Assembly (NCBI GenBank): GCA_025800145.1
Contig: JAOXSH010000105.1
Span: 1 to 64,000 of the forward strand
Length of the DNA stretch: 64,000 nt
Direction of reading: 5' to 3'
Origin: Cohaesibacter sp.
GTDB lineage: Bacteria; Pseudomonadota; Alphaproteobacteria; Rhizobiales; Cohaesibacteraceae
In this document: piece after piece, positions 37,211 to 47,112 of the stretch
How positions within the stretch are numbered: the first letter of the stretch is position 1
Layout: every line of letters starts with the position of its first letter
Notes under the pieces: model-generated
The model's input: the letters and a program-made list of their open reading frames with translations, nothing else
Told to the model about the DNA's origin: nothing
Database searches by the model: none
Program-made: the position numbers and the translations under genes

Positions 37211-38434
37211 ATGCAAGATTTTAGCTTAGGAATCACACTCTTTACCATGATCGTGCTGGCTTTGGTGGCCATCATTCTGTTCGCCAAATCCAAACTGGTT
37301 GCCTCTGGTGATGTTGTCATCACCATCAACAATGAGCGCAAGATCACGGTGCCAGCAGGGGGCAAATTGCTCGGCGTGCTGGCGGGTGAGAAAATCTTCG
37401 TTCCTTCAGCCTGTGGCGGCGGCGGCACCTGTGCCCAATGTCGGTGTAAGGTCTTTGAAGGCGGCGGGTCTATTCTGCCAACAGAAGAATCTCACATCAC
37501 CAAGCGAGAAGCGCGCGAAGGCGACCGTCTGTCTTGTCAGGTGGCTGTGAAGCAGGACATGTCCATTGAGGTGCCGGAAGAAGTCTTCGGCGTCAAAAAG
37601 TGGGAATGTACCGTTCGCTCCAACGAGAATGTTGCAACCTTCATTAAAGCGCTTATTTTGGATTTGCCCGAAGGCGAGGATGTCAATTTCCGTGCCGGTG
37701 GCTATATCCAGATTGAGGCACCAAAGCATGAGGTCAAATATACCCAGTTCGATATTGAAGAAGAATATCGCGAGGACTGGGATAAATTTAACCTTTGGCA
37801 ATATGTTTCCAAAGTCGAGGAGCCGGTAGAGCGCGCCTATTCCATGGCCAACTACCCGGAAGAAAAAGGCATGATCATGCTCAATGTGCGTGTCGCATCG
37901 CCTCCACCGGGCTCTGAAGGCATTCCTCCGGGCAAGATGTCCTCTTACATCTTTAACCTCAAGCCTGGCGACAAGGTGACCATCTCCGGTCCTTATGGTG
38001 AATTCTTTGCCCGTGAGACCGAAAAAGAAATGGTCTTCATTGGTGGTGGTGCTGGTATGGCCCCGATGCGGTCGCATATTTTTGACCAGTTGAAGCGCCT
38101 GAAAAACAAGGATCGCAAGATCACATTCTGGTATGGTGCCCGCTCCAAGCGCGAAATGTTCTTCGTGGAAGATTTCGACCAACTGGCAGCGGAATTCCCC
38201 AACTTCACATGGCATGTGGCGCTGTCTGACGCGATGCCTGAAGACAATTGGGAAGGCTATAAAGGCTTCATTCATAACGTGCTGTATGATGAATATCTGA
38301 AAGATCATGCAGCGCCAGAAGATTGCGAATATTACATGTGTGGTCCTCCCATCATGAACTCATCCGTAATCAACATGTTGCTTGATCTTGGGGTCGAGCG
38401 CGAAGACATCATGCTCGATGACTTTGGCGGATAA
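37211..38434 (+). CDS. nqrF: Na+-NQR subunit F (NADH-oxidising)
   Basis: A 407-residue subunit: one N-terminal helix (6-25), a [2Fe-2S] ferredoxin domain with ligands C68, C74, C77 and C109, then an FAD-binding ferredoxin-reductase domain (RAYSMANYP) and NADH domain ([29 protein letters not shown]). It is where electrons enter from NADH. It ends the operon and is followed at once by a strong terminator. Confidence 0.97.
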   Translation: MQDFSLGITLFTMIVLALVAIILFAKSKLVASGDVVITINNERKITVPAGGKLLGVLAGEKIFVPSACGGGGTCAQCRCKVFEGGGSILPTEESHITKREAREGDRLSCQVAVKQDMSIEVPEEVFGVKKWECTVRSNENVATFIKALILDLPEGEDVNFRAGGYIQIEAPKHEVKYTQFDIEEEYREDWDKFNLWQYVSKVEEPVERAYSMANYPEEKGMIMLNVRVASPPPGSEGIPPGKMSSYIFNLKPGDKVTISGPYGEFFARETEKEMVFIGGGAGMAPMRSHIFDQLKRLKNKDRKITFWYGARSKREMFFVEDFDQLAAEFPNFTWHVALSDAMPEDNWEGYKGFIHNVLYDEYLKDHAAPEDCEYYMCGPPIMNSSVINMLLDLGVEREDIMLDDFGG

Positions 38435-38457
38435 TCCCACGATTGAATGAGAAAACT

Positions 38458-38493
38458 AAAAAAGCCGGTCTCTTGCAAGAGACCGGCTTTTTT
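38458..38493 (+). terminator. Rho-independent terminator of the nqr operon
   Basis: A perfect stem GCCGGTCTCT/AGAGACCGGC with a short TGCA loop, an A run before and seven T after. Confidence 0.95.
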
Positions 38494-38541
38494 GTTCTGT
38501 TCATCAATATATATTTTTAAAATTTCAGGAAAGACAAATCC

Positions 38542-38740
38542 ATGATTACAAGCATAACAAATTGGCCTTGGGAGATGATTGGGGCGATAGCAACCATCGC
38601 GGGGTTTATCTTGGCCATCTGGCAATTCGTGTGGCATTACAGACAAAAGCACACAAGGAAAGAGAAAATTTACGTGTAGAAGATGTCCATCATTGGGCCA
38701 ATAGATGTATCGAACAGCTGCAGAATTTGCGACTGATTAT
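38542..38740 (+). pseudogene. Frameshifted and truncated small membrane protein gene
   Basis: An ATG at 38542, with AGGAAAG eight bases before it, opens a 45-codon frame ending at 38679 that encodes a Trp-rich membrane helix and a basic end (WEMIGAIATIAGFILAIWQF then HYRQKHTRKEK). Just after, a different frame continues with a convincing helix EDVHHWANRCIEQLQNLRLI until the repeat end ATGCCGTTGGTATTA at 38738. The simplest reading is one gene, membrane anchor plus coiled helix, broken by a single-base shift near 38645 and cut off by insertion of repeats. Confidence 0.5.
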
Positions 38741-38856
38741 GCCGTTGGTATTAGAGCATATTTCCGAAAAGTGTGTGCGGTTTTCGGACAAAAATATGTT
38801 TAAAAACAAAGGTTAGAGCATTTTGAATAACGACGTGTTTATTCAAAATGCTCTAA
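38738..38856. repeat. Cluster of repeats: family A end, family C copy, and a 44-bp palindrome
   Basis: ATGCCGTTGGTATTA (38738-38752) is a family A end; 38752-38802 is an inverted family C copy; 38813-38856 is a separate palindrome with arms TTAGAGCATTTTGAATAA and its complement. The last palindrome reaches into the TauE-like gene and supplies its stop codon. Confidence 0.75.
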
Positions 38857-39616
38857 GGCGCATAAAAAAGACCAGCGACATGCCAAGGCCAACAAGGATG
38901 ACGATGGTGCGGATGAGAGAGGCGGGCAGTTGCCGGGCAAGCCGTGCGCCGGCATAGCCGCCAAGGCTGGCGGCAAGCATCATGATCATTGCTTCATGCC
39001 AATAGATCAGCCCGGCAATGGATAGAGTAAGCACAGAGGCAGCCGACAAAATGAAAGACAGGCCGTTTTTAAGGCCATTCATCACATGCATATCCCGCAT
39101 ACCCAGACCAGAGAACAGCGCCAATAGGATGATCCCCAAGCCCCCATTAAAATAACCGCCATAACTGGTCACAATAAGCGTGGCCACTTTTTTGGTCATG
39201 CCATCGAAAGCCCCGCCTTGGGGATGGTGATCAACCTTTGCTGACGCGCTCCAGCGACGCAACGTCTGATCAAAGGCAAACAAGGCCGTGGCTAGCAAAA
39301 GCAGCCATGGAACAATGAGATTGAACAGGCCAGAAGGCGTCACAATCAAAAGCAAGGCCCCCACAATCCCACCCGCAATGGCAAGACCGGTCAAAGCCCA
39401 AAGGCTGCGCCGATCATAGCCGCGTATTTCCTCCAAAAAACCAAGGCTTGAGGACAGATAACCGGGAAAGACCGCAACGGCACTGGTCGCATTGGCAGCG
39501 ATGGGCGGCACACCAACAAAGACAAGGGCAGGGAAGGTCAGAAAACTGCCACCGCCTGCAATTGCATTCAGGATACCAGCCAGAAAGGCAGCTATGACCA
39601 GAAGACTTATATCCAT
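38843..39616 (-). CDS. TauE/SafE-family (TSUP) membrane transporter
   Basis: A 257-residue membrane protein with about eight helices, matching the TauE/SafE sulfite/organosulfonate exporter family: the opening AAFLAGILNAIAGGGSFLTFPALVFVGVPPIAANATSAVAVFPG is diagnostic, and TSYGGYFNGGLGIILLA marks the second half. The last codons and stop (RAF, TGA) are read from a palindromic repeat, so the natural C-terminus may have been altered. Substrate is unknown; sulfur-containing anions are typical. Confidence 0.92.
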   Translation of the reverse strand: MDISLLVIAAFLAGILNAIAGGGSFLTFPALVFVGVPPIAANATSAVAVFPGYLSSSLGFLEEIRGYDRRSLWALTGLAIAGGIVGALLLIVTPSGLFNLIVPWLLLLATALFAFDQTLRRWSASAKVDHHPQGGAFDGMTKKVATLIVTSYGGYFNGGLGIILLALFSGLGMRDMHVMNGLKNGLSFILSAASVLTLSIAGLIYWHEAMIMMLAASLGGYAGARLARQLPASLIRTIVILVGLGMSLVFFMRLRAF

Positions 39617-39785
39617 ATTGCCTATCCTGACATCGTAAAAAGTTCACAAACCTTGTGCCACATGCAAGCGGATAAGGAAATGCAGAACGATACATATCGA
39701 TGAGAGGCAAGATTATTTCTATGATCAGGCTGGCCCCAGAGCAAAAGAGAGAGCGGATAAAGTGCAGAAATCAGCCCTGATAAGT

Positions 39786-39836
39786 GCCTGATTTAAAAGT
39801 CTCTTGATGAGACTTTTAGGCCGCATATCCGACCCT
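39786..39836. repeat. Family B palindromic repeat, short form
   Basis: GCCTGATTTAAAAGTCTC, a short loop, GAGACTTTTA, then GGCCGCATATCCGACCCT. It abuts the broken end of the IS630 transposase fragment. Confidence 0.8.
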
Positions 39837-39837
39837 G

Positions 39838-40046
39838 AACAAAATGTCTGCGCCATTTTCCAACGGTATGTTCATGTATCCTTAACTGCGTAGCCACACT
39901 TTTGCTCGGCAAACCATCGGCGTAGAGTAAAATCATGCGGCACCGGTCGGAAAGAGACCGAGAGACTTTGTGGCGTCTGAGCTGCCCTTCAAGAAAACTC
40001 CGTTCTTTATCACTCAAGACAATCGGCGCTGCAACACGTTCCTGGA
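39838..40046 (-). pseudogene. IS630-family transposase, N-terminal fragment
   Basis: The minus frame encodes the helix-turn-helix start of an IS630-type transposase: IVLSDKERSFLEGQLRRHK, then SDRCRMILLYADGLPSKSVATQL and IHEHTVGKWRRHFVQ. Homology stops there; the following residues are read from the family B repeat. The catalytic DDE domain is absent. On its other side it is joined directly to the palindromic MITE at 40047. The 101-codon ORF is therefore a chimera of repeat and transposase remnant. Confidence 0.85.
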
Positions 40047-40128
40047 TTATACCAACGGCCTGAAAGATTACCCCATATGACCGGATTTTATTGGTCATAT
40101 GGAGTAATCTTTCAGGCCGTTGGTATTA
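40047..40128. mobile_element. 82-bp near-perfect palindromic MITE (family A, short form)
   Basis: Left arm TTATACCAACGGCCTGAAAG continuing to CATATGACC and its inverted partner ending GGCCGTTGGTATTA pair along almost the whole element. The ends match those of the 223-bp element at 8235-8457, but the interior is lost. It adjoins the sdaA stop codon. Confidence 0.85.
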
Positions 40129-40132
40129 GAGC

Positions 40133-41548
40133 CTAACATTCAGGCAAATTCACAGCCAAGCCACCCAGCGAAGTCTCTTTATATTTCACATCCATCTCTT
40201 GCCCGGTCTCCCACATGGTTTTGATGCAATTATCAAGGGGCATATAGTGAGTGCCATCCCCATGCAGGGACAGTGACGCGGCAGAAACAGCCTTAATAGC
40301 ACCAAGGCCATTGCGCTCAATGCAGGGGACTTGAACCAGCCCGTTAACGGGATCACAGGTCATGCCCAAATGATGCTCCAGAGCAATTTCTGCGGCATTT
40401 TCAATCTGCTCATTGGTGCCACCAAGCGCGGCACAAAGCCCCGCCGCCGCCATAGCCGAGGCAGAGCCAACTTCGGCTTGACAGCCAGCTTCGGCACCAG
40501 AGATAGAGGCATTATGTTTGATCAATCCACCAATGGCCGCAGCTGTGAGCATAAAGGTGCGAATGCCGTCATGATTGGAGGCCGGGATATGGTCGCGATA
40601 ATAGCGGATCACGGCAGGCACAACACCCGCCGCCCCATTGGTGGGAGAGGTAACAACACGACCACCGGCGGCATTTTCTTCATTCACCGCCATGGCATAA
40701 ACACAAAGCCAGTCATTGGCCACATGGGGCATGGGCTGATTGTTGGCGCGCTGGTCAAGTAAGCGCTCATGAATGGCTTTTGCGCGGCGTTTGACAGATA
40801 GTCCGCCGGGCAAAATGCCTTCCATACGCAACCCGCGATCAATGCAGCCATTCATGGCATCCCAAACAGCATCAATGCGCGCATTCAAGTCATCGCCATC
40901 CATGCCACTTTCTTCATTTTCACGTTTCATCTGCGCAATGGAAAGACCGGATGTTTGCCCCATCTCCAACATTTCGGCGGCAGAGCCAAACGGATAGGGA
41001 TAGCCAACCGCCTCTTGCTCTTCATGCAGATCTTGCGGATCGTGACTGATCTCTTCTTCCATCTCGCTGGCCGTAACAATGAAACCACCACCAATGGAAT
41101 AATAGGTGGCGCTGGCAAGCAATTGATTGCCCTCTCCATAAGCAAACAATTTCATGCCATTGGCGTGGCCGGAAAGGGGCGGGCCATAATCAAAGACCAG
41201 ATCATCATGAGGATTGAAGCGCACAGGACCAAAGCCGTCAGGCTGAATGACCTTATGCTCATAGACATCGCGTTCCAGCTCTTCGGCTTTATCAGGATCC
41301 AGCATATGAGGCTCAAATCCGATGAGACCCAGAATCACCGCCCGGTCTGTTGCATGGCCCTTGCCAGTGAAAGCAAGAGAACCGTGAAGGGATGCAGACA
41401 TGCGTTTCACATCCGAGGCACTGACCCCCATAAAGGCCCCTTTACGCAAGTCTTCCAAAAACCGCGCCCCGGCGCTCATAGGGCCCATCGTATGGGAAGA
41501 GGACGGGCCAACACCGATTTTGAATATATCAAATACGCTGAGAAACAT
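40133..41548 (-). CDS. sdaA: L-serine ammonia-lyase (iron-sulfur type)
   Basis: A 471-residue single-chain L-serine dehydratase that converts serine to pyruvate and ammonia using an oxygen-labile [4Fe-4S] cluster. The opening [21 protein letters not shown] and the block [18 protein letters not shown] are diagnostic; the C-terminal half has [18 protein letters not shown] with cluster cysteines. The ATG at 41548 is chosen over one three codons upstream. It follows gcvP on the same strand after about 160 bases with a hairpin between, suggesting a serine/glycine degradation locus. Confidence 0.95.
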   Translation of the reverse strand: MFLSVFDIFKIGVGPSSSHTMGPMSAGARFLEDLRKGAFMGVSASDVKRMSASLHGSLAFTGKGHATDRAVILGLIGFEPHMLDPDKAEELERDVYEHKVIQPDGFGPVRFNPHDDLVFDYGPPLSGHANGMKLFAYGEGNQLLASATYYSIGGGFIVTASEMEEEISHDPQDLHEEQEAVGYPYPFGSAAEMLEMGQTSGLSIAQMKRENEESGMDGDDLNARIDAVWDAMNGCIDRGLRMEGILPGGLSVKRRAKAIHERLLDQRANNQPMPHVANDWLCVYAMAVNEENAAGGRVVTSPTNGAAGVVPAVIRYYRDHIPASNHDGIRTFMLTAAAIGGLIKHNASISGAEAGCQAEVGSASAMAAAGLCAALGGTNEQIENAAEIALEHHLGMTCDPVNGLVQVPCIERNGLGAIKAVSAASLSLHGDGTHYMPLDNCIKTMWETGQEMDVKYKETSLGGLAVNLPEC

Positions 41549-41631
41549 GGTGGGCACGCTCCATAGGTCTGGTCATGTCAGGACTGGGTCATATCGGTCC
41601 AAAGATGAGAAAATCTGCAAATCTGTTGCAT

Positions 41632-41668
41632 GAAAATCCCGATAGCCTTTCGGCAAGGCTACCGGGAA
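41632..41668 (-). terminator. Hairpin, probable terminator after gcvP
   Basis: CCCGGTAGCCTT and AAGGCTATCGGG (read on the minus strand) form a stem followed by ATTTT. It could separate or attenuate transcription between gcvP and sdaA. Confidence 0.55.
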
Positions 41669-41708
41669 TTCTACGGATCCTATAGACATAAAGCGACATT
41701 TTGCCGCG

Positions 41709-44588
41709 CTATTCGGACGCCTCTTCTTCATAATCGCTCATGGGCGGACAGGTGCATACAAGATTTCGGTCCCCATAGGCATTGTCGATGCGATTAACGG
41801 GTGGCCAATATTTATCCACCTCAAAGGCCCCTGCCGGGAAGCATCCTTCCTTGCGGCTATAAGGGCGATCCCAGTCACCAATCAGGTCTTTGACGGTGTG
41901 TGGGGCGTTTTTCAAAGGATTATTGTCCTTGTCAATCCGCCCTTCTTCAATATCGCGCGCCTCTTGGCGAATATGCAGCATGGCATTGATGAAGCGATCA
42001 ATCTCGGCTTTGGGCTCAGATTCTGTCGGCTCTACCATCAAGGTGCCAGCAACTGGCCAGCTCATGGTTGGAGCATGGAAGCCATTGTCAATCAGGCGCT
42101 TGGCCACATCATCCACATTCACATCGCAACTTGCAGCCAAGGGGCGCGTATCGACAATACATTCATGGGCCACCCGCCCGGTTGGCGAGGTATAGAGAAT
42201 GTCATAAGCCCCTTGCAGGCGTGCGGCAATATAATTGGCATTGAGAATGGCAACCTTGGTGGCTTGGGTCAGGCCATCGCCCCCCATCAGCAAGCAATAA
42301 GCCCAGCTGACCGGCAAAATGGAAGGCGAGCCAAAGGGGGCAGCAGAAACCGGTCCAATGGCATTGTCCCGCTCCGGGTGACCGGGAAGGAAAGGCTCAA
42401 GATGAGACTTAACCCCAATGGGCCCCATGCCCGGACCGCCGCCACCATGAGGGATGCAGAAGGTTTTATGCAGGTTCAAATGGCTGACATCACCCCCGAT
42501 GTCACCGGGACGTGAAAGACCAACCATGGCATTCATATTCGCCCCATCAATATAAACCTGCCCGCCATGCTCGTGGGTAATGGCACAGACCGCTTCAACG
42601 GTTTCTTCAAACACCCCATGGGTGGATGGATAGGTGATCATGCAACCGGCAAGATCGGCGCTATGCTTCTCTGTCTTGGCGCGGAAATCATCCAGATCAA
42701 TATCGCCATTTTCCGCAGATTTAACCGGAACCACTTTCCAGCCCACCATTTGCGCAGAGGCAGGATTGGTACCATGGGCGGAGGTCGGAATCAGGCAGAT
42801 ATTGCGATGACCCTCACCGCGGGACCGGTGATAATTGCGAATGGTGATCAGGCCCGCATATTCTCCTTGCGCACCGGAATTGGGCTGTTGCGAAATTGCA
42901 TCATAGCCAGTGACCTGACACAGCTTGTCATTGAGATCATCAATCATTTCCTTGTAACCAAGGGCCTGATTTTCCGGCGCAAAGGGATGCAAATTGCCAA
43001 ATTCCGGCCAGGTGACAGGGATCATCTCGATGGTGGCATTCAGCTTCATGGTGCAAGAACCAAGAGGAATCATGGCTCTATCCAATGCCAAATCTCGGTC
43101 GGCCAAACGCCTCATATAGCGGGTAATCTCGGCTTCTGCCCGATTGAGATGAAAAATCGGATGGGTCAGATAATCCGTTTCGCGCAAATTGGCTTTGGGC
43201 AGCCGATAATCCTTGTCAAAATCCCCTTCGGTTTCATGCTCAAAGCCACCATAGGCCAGATGATCCCCTCCAAAGGCGGTCCAGACCGCTTCCACAGTCT
43301 CAGGACGGGTCTGTTCATCAAGACTGATGCCAATGCGATCCCCGCCAATCTTGCGCAGATTAACCCCTTGTGCCACAGCGGCATTCATGATCACCCCTTG
43401 CAGGGCTCCCACTTCCACTGTCAAAGTGTCAAAGAAAACCGCAGGCTCCAGCTTAAAGCCAAGCCGCTCCAGCCCTTTGGCAAGGCGCACAGTCTTGCGA
43501 TGCACATATTGTGCAATAGCCTTGATGCCATCCGGGCCATGATAAACCGCATACATAGATGCAATCACCGCTAGCAAAGCCTGCGCAGTACAGACATTGG
43601 AATTGGCTTTTTCCCGGCGAATATGCTGCTCACGGGTTTGCAAAGCCAACCGATAGGCCTTGCGACCCCGGCTATCAATGGAAACACCGATAATCCGCCC
43701 CGGCATGGAGCGTTTGAACGCATCTTTGCAGGACATATAAGCGGCATGAGGGCCACCATATCCCATAGGCACGCCAAAGCGCTGGGTGGAGCCAACCGCA
43801 ATGTCTGCGCCCATTTCACCGGGCGATTTCAGCAAGGCCAGCGCCAGCGGATCGGCAACAACAATACCAAGCGCCTTATTGTCATGCAGCTGGGCAATCA
43901 GATCGGAAAAATCGCGCACATGACCATAGGTGCCCGGATATTGGAAAATAGCCCCAAAAACGGATTCTGGATCCAGTTCATCAGGCTCGCCAACCTGCAC
44001 TTCAATGCCCAAAGGCTCTGCCCGTGTCTGGATCACGGCAATGTTTTGTGGGTGACAATTGACATCAACAAAAAACAGATTGGATTTTGATTTCGATGCC
44101 CGCTTGGCCATGGTCATGGCCTCTGCCGCAGCGGTGGATTCATCCAGCAAAGACGCATTGGCAATTTCCAGCCCGGTCAAATCAGAAATCATAGTCTGAT
44201 AATTGAGCAAGGCTTCCAGCCGTCCTTGGGAAATTTCCGGCTGATAAGGGGTATAGGCCGTATACCAGGCCGGATTTTCCAAAATATTGCGCAGAATGAC
44301 CGGAGGGGTCGCCGTGCCATAATAGCCCTGTCCAATCAGCGACGTTAAGATAATGTTCTTGTCTGCTACCTGACGCATATGATGCAAAACATCGCGCTCG
44401 CTCAAGGCATCGCCCCAGTCAAGCGGGTCCTTGACACGAATAGAAGCAGGTACAGTTGCATCAATCAACTCATCAAGACTGTCAAACCCAACCACTTGCA
44501 ACATATCTGCCATTTCTGACGGCGAGGGGCCAATATGGCGACGATTAGCAAAATCATAGGCCATATAGTCTGTTGGTTTGAAAGCCAT
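41709..44588 (-). CDS. gcvP: Glycine dehydrogenase (decarboxylating), glycine cleavage P protein
   Basis: A 959-residue, fused-type P protein of the glycine cleavage system, using pyridoxal phosphate to decarboxylate glycine and load the aminomethyl group on H protein. The PLP lysine lies in [21 protein letters not shown] (about residue 705). Both homologous halves are present, so this is the single-chain form. In many Alphaproteobacteria gcvT, gcvH and gcvP are adjacent; here T and H are absent from the window. An XRE-cupin regulator is divergent at 44891, and sdaA follows. Confidence 0.97.
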   Translation of the reverse strand: MAFKPTDYMAYDFANRRHIGPSPSEMADMLQVVGFDSLDELIDATVPASIRVKDPLDWGDALSERDVLHHMRQVADKNIILTSLIGQGYYGTATPPVILRNILENPAWYTAYTPYQPEISQGRLEALLNYQTMISDLTGLEIANASLLDESTAAAEAMTMAKRASKSKSNLFFVDVNCHPQNIAVIQTRAEPLGIEVQVGEPDELDPESVFGAIFQYPGTYGHVRDFSDLIAQLHDNKALGIVVADPLALALLKSPGEMGADIAVGSTQRFGVPMGYGGPHAAYMSCKDAFKRSMPGRIIGVSIDSRGRKAYRLALQTREQHIRREKANSNVCTAQALLAVIASMYAVYHGPDGIKAIAQYVHRKTVRLAKGLERLGFKLEPAVFFDTLTVEVGALQGVIMNAAVAQGVNLRKIGGDRIGISLDEQTRPETVEAVWTAFGGDHLAYGGFEHETEGDFDKDYRLPKANLRETDYLTHPIFHLNRAEAEITRYMRRLADRDLALDRAMIPLGSCTMKLNATIEMIPVTWPEFGNLHPFAPENQALGYKEMIDDLNDKLCQVTGYDAISQQPNSGAQGEYAGLITIRNYHRSRGEGHRNICLIPTSAHGTNPASAQMVGWKVVPVKSAENGDIDLDDFRAKTEKHSADLAGCMITYPSTHGVFEETVEAVCAITHEHGGQVYIDGANMNAMVGLSRPGDIGGDVSHLNLHKTFCIPHGGGGPGMGPIGVKSHLEPFLPGHPERDNAIGPVSAAPFGSPSILPVSWAYCLLMGGDGLTQATKVAILNANYIAARLQGAYDILYTSPTGRVAHECIVDTRPLAASCDVNVDDVAKRLIDNGFHAPTMSWPVAGTLMVEPTESEPKAEIDRFINAMLHIRQEARDIEEGRIDKDNNPLKNAPHTVKDLIGDWDRPYSRKEGCFPAGAFEVDKYWPPVNRIDNAYGDRNLVCTCPPMSDYEEEASE

Positions 44589-44890
44589 GATGGACTCCTT
44601 TGATAGCAGATATGGACGATATCAGACGCATCCGGCATCTGTTTGTGGCACACTTTTGTACGAGCTTTCTTTTAACCCGGACCGGTAAAGCAGAAAACAG
44701 GACATTGCGTAGCATGGATAGCATGATTTGATTTGTTTCTTATAAGGGAATTTTCCCCTATTGGCAATATTGGGTGTTATGAGAAATTTGATATTCTGGT
44801 GAAATCCTATAGGCTCACAGCATGAGTCTTCGTTCTTGGCACAGACCAAAAGGCTCGATCAAAAGAGACAATAAGGAGCAAGGGGCCATC
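44589..44890. promoter_or_regulatory. gcvP / XRE-cupin divergent promoter region
   Basis: About 300 bases between divergent starts. I looked for the tandem glycine riboswitch common before gcv genes and did not recognise its conserved cores. Control by the neighbouring XRE-cupin protein is a reasonable alternative. No repeat is present. Confidence 0.4.
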
Positions 44891-45547
44891 ATGGGTGATT
44901 TAAAAGCATCGGAGCTTGCACAGGCAATGGGCGACGAAGCACAGCACCATAAAGGAGCCCCCATAGCATCCGTTGGCAAAATGGCACCAACCCAGTCAGC
45001 TTTAGGACAGATGGTGCGCGAGGCCCGCAAGAAAAAAGGCTGGACCTTGGAAGAAACCGGCCAGCGTGCAGGCATTGGACGCTCGACTTTGTCAAAAATC
45101 GAAAACAATCAAACCCGCCCGGGCTTTGAGATTGTGCGCCGACTGACGCAGGCTTTGGAATTGGAAACGCCCAATCTGTTTCTGCAATCTGGCAAAAGCA
45201 ATATTTCCGGTCGTCGCGATGTAACCCGCAAAGGTGAGGGAGAACCCAAACATACCGCAACCTATCATCATGAATTGCTCTGCAATGAATTATCCTCCAA
45301 GCAGATGTTGCCTTATTTCTCCACCATCAAGGCGCGGGACTTTTCGGACTTTGACGACTGGATCCGCCATCGTGGTGAGGAATTTATGCTGGTTCTCTCA
45401 GGCGAGCTGGAATTGCTGACCGAGCATTATCGCCCGTTGCCGATGAAAGCTGGCGATTGCGTTTATTATGACAGCGGCATGGGCCATTGCTGCATTTCCA
45501 CCTCAAAGGAAGATGCCGTTGTCCTTTGGGTCAGCCTTGAGCGTTAA
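44891..45547 (+). CDS. XRE-family transcriptional regulator with C-terminal cupin domain
   Basis: A 218-residue regulator: after about 35 less ordered residues comes a helix-turn-helix (MVREARKKKGWTLEETGQRAGIGRSTLSKIENNQ, about 41-74, quoted in part of the motif) and a cupin sensor domain in the last 90 residues (GEEFMLVLSGELELLTEHY, GDCVYYDSGMGHCC). The ATG at 44891 has AAGGAG and AGGGG upstream; the frame is open to 44822. It is divergent from gcvP and is a likely regulator of gcvP and perhaps sdaA. Cupin ligands in this family are small metabolites. Confidence 0.88.
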   Translation: MGDLKASELAQAMGDEAQHHKGAPIASVGKMAPTQSALGQMVREARKKKGWTLEETGQRAGIGRSTLSKIENNQTRPGFEIVRRLTQALELETPNLFLQSGKSNISGRRDVTRKGEGEPKHTATYHHELLCNELSSKQMLPYFSTIKARDFSDFDDWIRHRGEEFMLVLSGELELLTEHYRPLPMKAGDCVYYDSGMGHCCISTSKEDAVVLWVSLER

Positions 45548-45692
45548 AGAAGGGCTGGAGCTGTGAGGCAATCTGTCCCGGAGCCATGAAGACCATGCTG
45601 CCTTCTTTGAAAACATGGCTTTTTCTACCATATTTCAGATCGCAATCCGCGCCAATTTTCAAAATGATCGAACAATAGCCTTGCCTGATCTT
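45548..45692 (-). pseudogene. Remnant of an AraC-family regulator N-terminal (cupin) domain
   Basis: The minus frame reads SIILKIGADCDLKYGRKS then HVFKEGSMVFMAPGQIAS, which closely resembles the arabinose-binding-like N-terminal domain of one AraC subgroup (pattern GR..YDFQEGT..F.APGQ). Both the preceding and following parts of the gene, including the DNA-binding domain, are missing; the frame runs into the tail of the XRE-cupin gene. Confidence 0.5.
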
Positions 45693-45738
45693 ACGAGTTT
45701 CATAGCGCTGTAAGAGCCTGATTCTGAACATCAATCAA

Positions 45739-45774
45739 GGTCATATGGGTTAATCTTTCATGCCATTGGTATTA
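45739..45774. repeat. Single end of the family A MITE
   Basis: GGTCATATGGGTTAATC followed by TTTCATGCCATTGGTATTA matches the right half of the palindrome at 40047-40128 with few changes; the left half is missing. The rest of 45775-46022 shows no gene. Confidence 0.75.
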
Positions 45775-46022
45775 ATGGGTCCTGAGCCTAAAAAATATAT
45801 GGCTGCACTATGCTGCTCAAGAAAGCGAGAGGGAATGAACATATCCCGGAAGAGCATATATAAATTTCAGGAAACGCGATGGTTGCGTGAAGAGCGCATG
45901 GCGTGAGCAATCAAAAAGGATGCACTGCTTGATGCAGCACATCCTTCTATTGCCTTGGGACGGGGAGTTCGAAAGGGAGTTCCCAAGGCGGGACAGGAAA
46001 GACTGGGCAGGAAAACCTGATC

Positions 46023-46799
46023 TCAATCGCCAGCAGCAACCAAGGTTTGGTGGATTTGCTGCGTTAAGGCAGGCTCCAGCCCAAGGCGTGCGGCCAGCAT
46101 CGACAGATATGCCTGTTCGGCCGGGCTATCCACTTCAATCGCCATCAAGGAGGCGATATAAATTTCCATCGCTTGTTCCTGACTGGTGGACGAGGCAACG
46201 AGACTGTCAATATCCATGGGCTTATTGAGTTGATCAAACAAAAAGGCCTTCTCATCATTGGAGAGATCCAGTTCTTCAATTTTGCCGAAAATGGCTTGGT
46301 GTTCAGCCGCATCAATCTGGCCATCGGCTTTGGCGGCAGCAATCATGGCGCTGACCAGAACCGAGCCCAGACCATTTGCCTGACCGCCAGTCTCACTGGT
46401 TTGTTCGTCAATGGCAAAACCGGAATCAACAGGCACTTGCGGAATATGTGCGATCTGGGGAACACTCTGCGCCCTTTGCCCGCCATTGGAGACCGAGGCA
46501 GAGCTGGCCGAGCCATCAATCGTCTGCGGGTCGGATTCATTGCTTTTATAATCGGAATAGGCCTTATAAGCCAGACCCGCGACAAGTGCCAAGCCACCAT
46601 ATTGCGCCGCTTTCTTGGCCATTTTACGCCCCTTCTTGGAGCCCATCATATAGCCCGCCAAGCCACCGGCCAATGTACCCCCTGCAATGCCGCCTGCATT
46701 CTGGCTCAAATAATCCTTGCCCTTCTGCATGGCACCAGAGCTAGAGCGAGAGTCATTCGCACCCAGTAATTCATTGATCAGTTTGGAGGCATCAAACAT
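46023..46799 (-). CDS. DUF533 / TerB-like inner membrane protein (YebE-like)
   Basis: A 258-residue protein. The N-terminal part has a glycine-rich membrane segment (GGIAGGTLAGGLAGYMMGSKKGRKMAKKAA, about 35-65, quoted in part) followed by a second hydrophobic stretch; a TerB-like helical domain occupies the C-terminal 130 residues (VLVSAMIAAAKADGQIDAAEHQAIFGKI). The ATG at 46799 follows AAGGGG; the frame is open to 46850. It stands alone. Function is unknown; YebE belongs to envelope stress regulons in enterics. Confidence 0.88.
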   Translation of the reverse strand: MFDASKLINELLGANDSRSSSGAMQKGKDYLSQNAGGIAGGTLAGGLAGYMMGSKKGRKMAKKAAQYGGLALVAGLAYKAYSDYKSNESDPQTIDGSASSASVSNGGQRAQSVPQIAHIPQVPVDSGFAIDEQTSETGGQANGLGSVLVSAMIAAAKADGQIDAAEHQAIFGKIEELDLSNDEKAFLFDQLNKPMDIDSLVASSTSQEQAMEIYIASLMAIEVDSPAEQAYLSMLAARLGLEPALTQQIHQTLVAAGD

Positions 46800-46990
46800 G
46801 GAAAAAGACCCCTTGAAAGAAAATAGACATATGCGCGTAGCTTCAACCATAGAAAAGGTGGCTCACTCATCTCTCATATAGGCAATAAAAAAGGCAGAAC
46901 AAGGATGAAAGCGGCGATCATTTGCAGGTAGTGTATGACAAATGAAAGATGCCTCAAAGTCTTCACCGCCGTTGGTGTGGTTGCCTCAGT

Positions 46991-47041
46991 GCCCGATTTA
47001 AAGGTCTCTGTCTGAGACTTTTAGGCCGCATATCCGGCCCT
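46991..47041. repeat. Family B palindromic repeat, short form
   Basis: GCCCGATTTAAAGGTCTC, loop, GAGACTTTTAGGCCGCATATC then CGGCCC. A degraded family A motif GCCGTTGGTGTGG lies just before it near 46970. Confidence 0.78.
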
Positions 47042-47112
47042 CAAACTACGAGAAACGATAGCCAGAAAAGAGAGAGTGTCAAACAACCCTATGAAAGGAA
47101 TAGGGAGATAAA

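Noticed and set aside
38562..38816. 84-codon open frame across 38562-38816 as an intact gene
   Set aside because: Its first part is out of frame with the better start at 38542 and its last third is read from repeats A and C; treated as a frameshifted remnant instead.
42567..43574. 335-codon open frame on the plus strand inside gcvP
   Set aside because: It is antisense to a clear gcvP frame, has no family-like motifs and mirrors the codon structure of the real gene.
44589..44890. Glycine riboswitch before gcvP
   Set aside because: The conserved tandem-aptamer cores were not recognised on the minus strand; a covariance-model search would decide.
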